A DNA stretch of 64,000 nucleotides from positions 83,237-147,236 of the forward strand of contig JBBHKE010002512.1 in NCBI GenBank assembly GCA_037447655.1, read 5' to 3'. The notes beneath the pieces were generated by a model. It was not told the origin of the DNA, did not search any database, and saw nothing but the letters and a program-made list of their open reading frames with translations. This DNA is from Zygnema cylindricum. Lineage: Eukaryota > Streptophyta > Zygnematophyceae > Zygnematales > Zygnemataceae. Position 1 is the stretch's first letter; each line of letters begins with the position of its first letter. Below are positions 57,410-64,000 of the stretch, one piece after another. A program made the position numbers and the translations under genes.

Positions 57410-60400
57410 ATGTATAACACAAGGGTACGTTTTTTTGAGACAGAATTTCCATGACTTACTTTTTTTTTATTATCTACACGAGTCAGTTTGTCTTTTTGTG
57501 CAAAAATTCCGTGAATCTGGCTCACAACTTGCCACCTGTCCTTTGAATTTTAAAAGAAAGCCTTTGCGTAATTTGAAGGCTTTAGGACGGATGCGAAAAT
57601 GAGTAGTGATGCTTGGTTTTTAACTACCTATATATTTTATTAAGTTTTGCATAATAATGCCTATTTTAATACGGAATTTTGTTTCGTTTTTTTGTGTCTG
57701 CTTATATTTTTTCAGCAACAGGCAAAGGCAGCTGCAATTTTGGACGAAAACAAACCAATGGAAAACAAAATGGCAACCAAAGGTTAGTTGAAATTATATA
57801 TGTTATAGTTGAAATAATTGGGTTTTTACTTGAAATCAACAGTTTTGTTCATTTTTTAATTTATCTGAAATTGTACGAAGTACAGCTGTCAGAAAAGTGT
57901 TAACTGTGAGTGCTACTTGACAGCTTTGTAAAGAAAATAGAATAAATGTTTAAACGTTTAATCGGAATTAAGCTCAAAATAAGTTTCAAAATCCAGCTGT
58001 AAAAACTGAAACTTAAACGCAATACATTTTTCTGTTTGTCTCGGAAGCTCATATTTCATCTAATTTCCAGTTCGCAGTTCTCTTTCCTGTATCCTGTAAT
58101 TTGTACTCTTTCCTGTTCTGATTGTTCTGAACTTCTTTTCTGTACTTGTTTTTTTTTTCTTTTGGAAAGTTACTCGTGCCACGAGCCATGCTCAGGAAAA
58201 TCGCCGAAATATCGCAGAGGTCGGACATTTGGCTGGTGCCATGTCTAAAGGATGCAGTGTGAAGGGCGAAAACCAAGAGTAAGTTTCTTTTTTGTTTCTT
58301 TTTTTTGTATTGAGTTGTGTTTTTTTTGTCGTTTTTGTTTTTTGTATTGGTTTTTGCTTATCTTTGTTTTTTGTATTTTGTGCAGGCGCTCATTTGGTAC
58401 AAACTTGAGCAACGCCCACGACGGCAAAAAGGTGAGAAGTGTTTCTTACAAAAACAAATTTTCTCACTTGCACTAATGTGCTATTCCTACTTTTTTTGCT
58501 GTTTCCTCCTTCGCTTCTGCTATTCGATAGCACTAAACCCTAGTTCCTCTTCCTTCTTTCCCTCCACAGGCTCTTGCAGAAAAAGCTGCGCCCAAAAATG
58601 CCCGTCCTGCAGGTCTTCGCACTCGGGAAACTTCCCAGAACCATCCTGCTGCTTCTGGATTGGGCAGCACGGCGTCCAATCATGCGGCTCCGGGCAGGGC
58701 AAAAACTGTCGCGACTCGGGCAACTCGGGCAGCTACTGCCGCAGCAAAAACTGCTGCTTTACAAGCAGCGAAAGAAAAGGAAATGAGCATGACTGCAACT
58801 CTCGCAGCCCGTGCCGAGGTAAAAAAACTAGTAAAAAAACTTTTCTGAGATAGATTTCATTGAAACAAGTTTGAATCAGTCAAAATAAGAATTGCAAACT
58901 TAAGCGATTGCTGTAGCTGCAGTTGTTGTAGGTTTTTTTCCGCTCCAAAAAACTTTTCACTGAAACTTTTTTTGCTGGAACATGTGAAATTTCAGGAGGC
59001 AACCGGAGGATTCGATGCAGAAATGATTGATGTGGAAGAAGTAATTTCAAATATTCAGAAGGAGCTTCCCGATATTGACTCTCAGGACAAGGGAGATCTA
59101 TTGGCTGTCGCTGATTATGTCGCTGATATGTACGCCTTATACAGAAAGGCAGAGGTAATTCAATAATCTATTTGTTCCTTTAGTTTTTGGTTTATGTTTA
59201 CTTTTTAGCTTCTGGTTTATGTTTTCTTTTAGGCATGTTCACAAACTTTACTTTTTGAATTCTTACAACAATTTTTTGTTTGTCTTTTTGTGTTTTTTAT
59301 AAATACATGGTGAAAGCAGTTTAGAGTCATTTTCAAGATTCATAACTAAGTTTCATTTTCAAGATTAGTTTTGATTCTAAATATTTTTTGTTTTTACTTA
59401 TTCTTTTTTTGCAGAAACAGAGCATTGTTTCTCCTGATTATATGCAAAAGCAGAATGATATCAATGACAAAATGCGCGCTATTCTTCTTGATTGGCTAGT
59501 TGAGGTAAAAAATTACAAAAAATCTTTTTTAAAAAGTTTTTTTTTGTTTATTTTCCTTTTTGTTGTCGCCTTACCGGTCCATAAGCTGTTGAAATTTTAG
59601 TTCAAAATTAATCTAAAATGTAGTATAAATCTTGAGCTTCAATCTTGCTAAACATTTTCTTTTTTCTTATCAGGTTCATTTGAAATTCAAGTTGATGCCC
59701 GAAACTCTTTTTCTGACGACAAATTTGATCGACCGATTCCTCGAAGTTTCTCCAGTTACCCGAAAAAATTTGCAATTGGTGGGAGTAACTGCAATGTTAC
59801 TTGCCTCAAAATATGAGGAAATTTGGGCTCCTGAGGTATAATTTTGTTTATTACTCTTTATCATCTTGTTATTTTACCTTCCTCGCATCATTTTTTCCTC
59901 CTAGAATCGCAGTTAGTTTAAATTTTGCTCTTTTGCGGCTTTAGGTATGTATATTACAAATTACTGACGTTCCTCTTTTTTTCTTTATCGATTTTGTCTT
60001 ATCTCAGGTAAAGGATTTTGTGTACATTTCTGACAATGCCTACACCAAGGATCAGATTCTTGATATGGTAAGTTCATCAACTCTGTTTAAATTCTTTTTC
60101 TATTTTTTGCTTAGTTTACTTTTTATCTTAGTGACTGTACCTTTTTTACATTTGCCTTTTGAACCGTAATCTTTCAGTTTCAGCAGTTTGTTGCTAAATT
60201 TCACCTCTTTGATACTTTACGTAACTATTTTTCCTTTCGCTGGATATATTTTCTAATCTTTCTTCCTTTCTTTCTTTATTTCCTTTTTTTTTCAGGAAAA
60301 GCTGATGTTGAACACACTCAAGTTCAATCTCTCTGTCCCAACTCCTTATGTTTTCACTACTCGATTTTTGAAAGCGGCTCATGCTGATACTCAGGTACAT

Positions 60401-61239
60401 ACTTTGTCTCATCTTGCTCTCTCATCTCTCAATATTTCATATCTCGAATTGCAAAAAGAAACATTCATTATTGCATACTTGCTTTCTGTTCTGCTTACTT
60501 CAGATATCTTTCCGACTTTAGGGTCAACTTTTCGACAAATATCTTTGTTAGTAAACATCTTACCCAGTGCATGTAGGAAACATCAACATCTTTTCTGAAT
60601 CAAAATTTACCAATCTGGTTGTTTTTATAATTTACAGGTTCAAATCGTGACCTGGTTCTTTGTTGACCTTTGTTTACCCGAATACTCGATGCTTCGATTC
60701 AGTCCCTCCCATATCGCTGCAGCTGCCGTATATACTGCTTTATTGACTGTTCAAAAGACTCCTTCCTGGACTTACACTTTACAACGCCATTCCGGTCTCA
60801 CTGAGACAGAGTTGAAGTAAGTTTTCACAAATTGTGTTTCTTGCAAAGAGATTGTTTGTGTTTTGGTTTTTGCAGGGAGATTGTTTTGTTTTCGCAGAGA
60901 AATAGAGCTGTCTTTGCAGAGAATTTGTTCATTTTTACAGCAGAGTTTTTTTGTTATTTTTTGCAGTTTTGTGCTTTTTATTTCCTTTTAGTCTTTCTCT
61001 CTGGTTTCTGTTTTAGGACGTGTATATTCGATGCAATGTGATGGAACTGACAAATTTCTTTCATTTGGGTGAATGATTTTTGCAGGTTATGTGTAAGTTT
61101 AATGGTCGGTCTCCATGAGAAAGCTTCTTCTGGATCCCTTACTGCAGTTCACAAAAAATATATGGGTTCAAAATTCCACTCTGTTGCAAGTCTCCCTCCT
61201 GCGATTCTTCCGGCTGATGATGGTTCCAGCCAGTGTTGA
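57410..61239 (+). CDS. CYCB: B-type mitotic cyclin, 12 coding exons
   Basis: Exons: 57410-57424, 57716-57782, 58170-58278, 58386-58431, 58570-58818, 58996-59154, 59415-59504, 59674-59835, 60008-60067, 60296-60394, 60638-60816, 61086-61239. All junctions are GT-AG and the frame is continuous: 1389 nt, 462 aa, a normal B-cyclin length. The product activates a CDK at G2/M. The N-terminus is basic and Ala-rich (about 79-165). The cyclin N box has [20 protein letters not shown] (234 on), [15 protein letters not shown] and [13 protein letters not shown]. The cyclin C box has [20 protein letters not shown] and [20 protein letters not shown]. It ends ...GSSQC. The D-box position reads [11 protein letters not shown] (38-48) with no Leu at RxxL and no KEN box. 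The start is chosen as the only ATG giving an open frame across the first introns. B1 versus B2 is not settled. Confidence 0.92.
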
Positions 61240-61860
61240 AACCCTAATTTTTTGTAATACCAGATTCAATACTGGACGATGTTTGTCTCAAAATTTGTCT
61301 CAAAGTTTGCCTGAATTCATCTGAATTCCCAGAGCTTTCCAGGTTTTGTTTTCTTCTGAATTTTCTCTGAAACGAGCCGGCACATCTCAGCGGTTTTTGT
61401 TTTTTAGTGCGTTTTTTGTTTTTTTAGTGCGTTTAGGTTTTTGGGATGCATAAGTTTGCAAACAACTTTTGGCTTTAACTGTCGCAATAAGTTCGCAAAC
61501 ATAGAAGTCGTGGAAGATTCAACTGAATCGAATCAAGTTTGGTAGAGAATAGAGGTTACTTTTGGGGTTTTAGTGAAAATAGTGAATAGTGAAGTAGTGA
61601 AAATAGTACACAAACATGTCTCTTCAACGAGTTAAAATCTCAAGAGAGCACATTTCAATCACTTTTTCAGAGATGGTTTTTTATGGTTGTTACTTTTAGT
61701 TTTTCTTTTTATGTTTTTTCATTTGTGTGAATTTGACAACAACAATAGAGTTGGGGAATCAAAAGTTTTAGTTAGGCTTTTTTATGTTTTAGTTAGGTCC
61801 AAATATTCTGTTGGGAACTTCCCATCAGTGTAATGTTCATACGACAAATTTTTCAATGAA
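61240..61860 (+). other. Probable 3' UTR of the cyclin gene
   Basis: AT-rich sequence after the TGA. A plausible end is near tgtaatgttcat...caatgaaaat (about 61830-61860), a TGTAA element plus an AATGAA signal. Inferred only. Confidence 0.35.
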
Positions 61861-63755
61861 AATCTTTCCATATTTTTTTTCTTTCTTTAATTCTGTTCAA
61901 TGGTTATTTGTATCTATAACTTGTATTGGTTTTTACACTTTTGCTAATCAGTTAAAATGTTGACTGTTTCTGTTCAAACTTTCAATCTTTTTTAATGTAA
62001 TAACTATTTTGTCGTTGGCCTCCATAATAATAACATTTGGCCTTCATTTAAAGGGTCTAACCGGTTTTTCTTCACATTTTCAATTTCACCTTTCTCCGAT
62101 TGTATTAGTATTAGCATTTTGTAGCAATTTCCAGCACTTAAAAAAAAGAACTTCCAAATGTCTCTCTGCATAACTTCTAAACTTCTGTCGAAGAACCTTT
62201 TCTTTTTCCTTTGATTTTATTTCCTTTCTTTATTTCTTTTTCTATTTCTCTTGCTGTCATTGAGAATTTGTATTTCTCCTCCTCATTTTCTCGCATATTT
62301 TACAAATTATTAGTTTTATTGTTTTTACTTTTTACTCCTTAACACTGCATACATTTCTCGTGAAGAAAAAAAAAATGCTAACTGTACTGCCCTTAACGAT
62401 TATTGTTGAACATTTTCCGGTCAAATAAGGAATTTTGAATTTTCACTTTTGTGATTGGCCGGTGGATTTTCTATTCTGACGCAGTGGTACAGTTTGCGGG
62501 CATTTTTTTATTTTTTTTTTTTGTTTTGCGGGCAGTAAAATACATTTAATTTTTACGATCAACCGTTGGATTTCCCGTTCTGAGATACGCAATTGAAGGT
62601 CAAACTGTTTTGCCAAACTTAAAACACTGATTGTGACGTCACGTGATAAAAACCGGAAAACCCGCGTGTTATGAAACCAGCTTGATTGCCTGAAAATTGA
62701 TAAACAGACGACTTCAGAGTACACCGTGAACTCCTTTTACCTGTCGCGTCAATAATTTCAGCAACTTAAAACTTGTTTGTCTTGTAGTGTATTACTATAT
62801 ATTTCTTAAATGCATATTCCTCAATTCTCATTTTTTTCCTAACCTGGAACATTGTAAAAATTGGAGAGGATAGTTAAATGGTCTCTTTTATATCTTTGTT
62901 CCATTCATGCCTTTCTTACACAAACATTTTTGTATGAAAAATTATCGATTTAAAGCAACAAAATAATAAGTGTAACAAAAATAGAAGAAATTCTATTGCA
63001 TGCAAGCATCAAAAAAAACCTCAAAGAACCAAAGGAAGAGCACATAATAAGTCAAATATCCTTTGTGTAAAATTTGCTTCAACATTTGAGTCTATGTGTG
63101 TGTTTATTTTCGAAAATTACAATTAAAGTAGCTTATTTCAAATGGATAACACTTTTGGTGGAACGAACCATCTATCTTCAATTTACAAACATTTTTTTTA
63201 GGCTAACAAACAATAAATATAAGTTAAAAGTTAAAAGGCGACTACATTTCCCGCCCAATTTTAAAAGTTGCCATCTTTCATCCATCGCACTATTCGCCTC
63301 CAAAACTTTGAAAGGAGTCGGAAACCCTAAAAGTTATAAAACTAAAAGTTCTAACACTAAAAGTTTGAAACCCTAAAATTTATAATATTAAAAGTTCGAA
63401 TACTAAAAGTTTTAATTTTTTTTCACAGTTATTAAAATTGAACAGCGAAAGGCGTTTGCCAACAATGTCAGAAGTAAAAGAATAATTACAGTTAAAACAC
63501 GACAAGTTTCGAGAAATACTGTTTCTAAACTAGTCTGATCGATCTTGCAACTGAACTGAACAGCACGGGAAGAGCCTAAAAATCCCGTTTCTATGAACCG
63601 GTTGGATCCAGGACGGGAAACAACAAAAAAGTCCATTCCTAGGGCTGACGTCATTGGCTTGCAGGAAAACTGGAAAACTATTAATCGGTATCGACTCGAG
63701 CGTATCGGAATCGTCAACCTTTGTTGTACGAATCTGAGGTACTGTGCTTCTGTTT
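61861..63755. other. AT-rich intergenic region
   Basis: No convincing gene. An imperfect repeat of the phrase actaaaagttnnaa runs at about 63322-63418. The minus frame 63412-63717 has no motif I recognise. Confidence 0.55.
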
Positions 63756-63965
63756 CTATGATGGTCTGATTGGTCTAGGATCCTGATTCTCCGGCGGGAG
63801 AACCGCGAACTGTTTTGCTTTCACTAGCGAATCGCAACGTTCCGCGAAATTTAGACGCTTGGTTTCGTAGACGCCGCTGTTCAAGTACGTTCCGAGCTCC
63901 TTGACGGGGTCCCATGTAACCCACGCAGTTCTGTTAGGCCACCGTGGCACGCCGGTTTCGGCCAT
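63756..63965 (-). CDS. Hypothetical small protein or terminal exon, right edge
   Basis: The minus strand has a 69-codon frame beginning MAETGVPRWPNRTAWVTWD and ending in TAG at 63756-63758. Base composition is richer in G+C than the surrounding AT-rich DNA, as in coding sequence. I recognise no domain. The ATG is preceded by cataaacAG, so it could equally be a last exon spliced from beyond 64000. Function unknown. Confidence 0.3.
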   Translation of the reverse strand: MAETGVPRWPNRTAWVTWDPVKELGTYLNSGVYETKRLNFAERCDSLVKAKQFAVLPPENQDPRPIRPS

Positions 63966-64000
63966 CTGTTTATGCGCAATGATGATCTTGGTTGACAGAT

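Noticed and set aside
63300-63420. Telomere-like repeats (aaccctaaa)
   Set aside because: Only isolated copies occur within a degenerate actaaaagtt repeat, so there is no true telomeric array.

Overview
The window looks like nuclear DNA of a land plant or a close streptophyte relative. The evidence is an intron-rich B-type cyclin gene of plant type with mitosis-specific promoter motifs, Ty1/copia and Ty3/gypsy retrotransposons, and copia primer-binding sites that match the plant initiator tRNA-Met anticodon arm. I cannot name the species. There is one confident host gene, CYCB at 57410-61239 on + (12 coding exons, predicted 462 aa). A small minus-strand ORF at the right edge is doubtful. Nearly everything else is transposable-element DNA.

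Layout. 1-5891: copia Y (gag and 5' LTR, minus) inserted in older copia X (minus). 5892-8568: copia family 4 gag and LTR (element D, minus). 8569-11291: decayed non-LTR reverse transcriptase split by a solo LTR. 11292-17738: copia B with two LTRs and a broken gag-pol. 17739-20008: pol end and 3' LTR of a second element (C). 20009-26440: family 3 copia remnants (minus), a 49-bp tandem array and a hAT end. 27014-36190: family 4 LTR split by a nearly pristine Ty3/gypsy element (27668-35444). 36825-40302: MITEs sharing a CACCGCCAATCG end, with an assembly gap at 38787-39066. 40994-50326: a deep nest, hAT-like around PIF-like around solo LTR around a young copia (42361-48781). 50327-56700: further MITEs, a hAT element with a perfect 8-bp duplication, and small duplications. 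56577 onward: CYCB promoter and gene. 61900-64000: AT-rich flank.

How parts relate. The copia families share one primer strategy: the LTR ends in CA (TA in element E) and is followed by GGTTATGGGCCCACC or a close variant, complementary to the anticodon region of initiator tRNA-Met. That is the half-tRNA priming of Drosophila copia, yeast Ty5 and Volvox Osser. The gypsy element instead uses an ordinary 3'-end tRNA-Met-like site, and its gag and pol are joined by a -1 slippery site.

The most informative structural signal is at the left. The 5' LTR of Y (656-1711) pairs by shared variants with the 3' LTR of B (16682-17738), not with B's own 5' LTR. Both abut the same CGTCA duplication inside one older element whose halves are X and C. 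This is what an inversion through two opposed copia copies would leave. I saw no new defence, metabolic or gene-cluster system. The novelty here is in transposon biology and in a cyclin that lacks a canonical destruction box.
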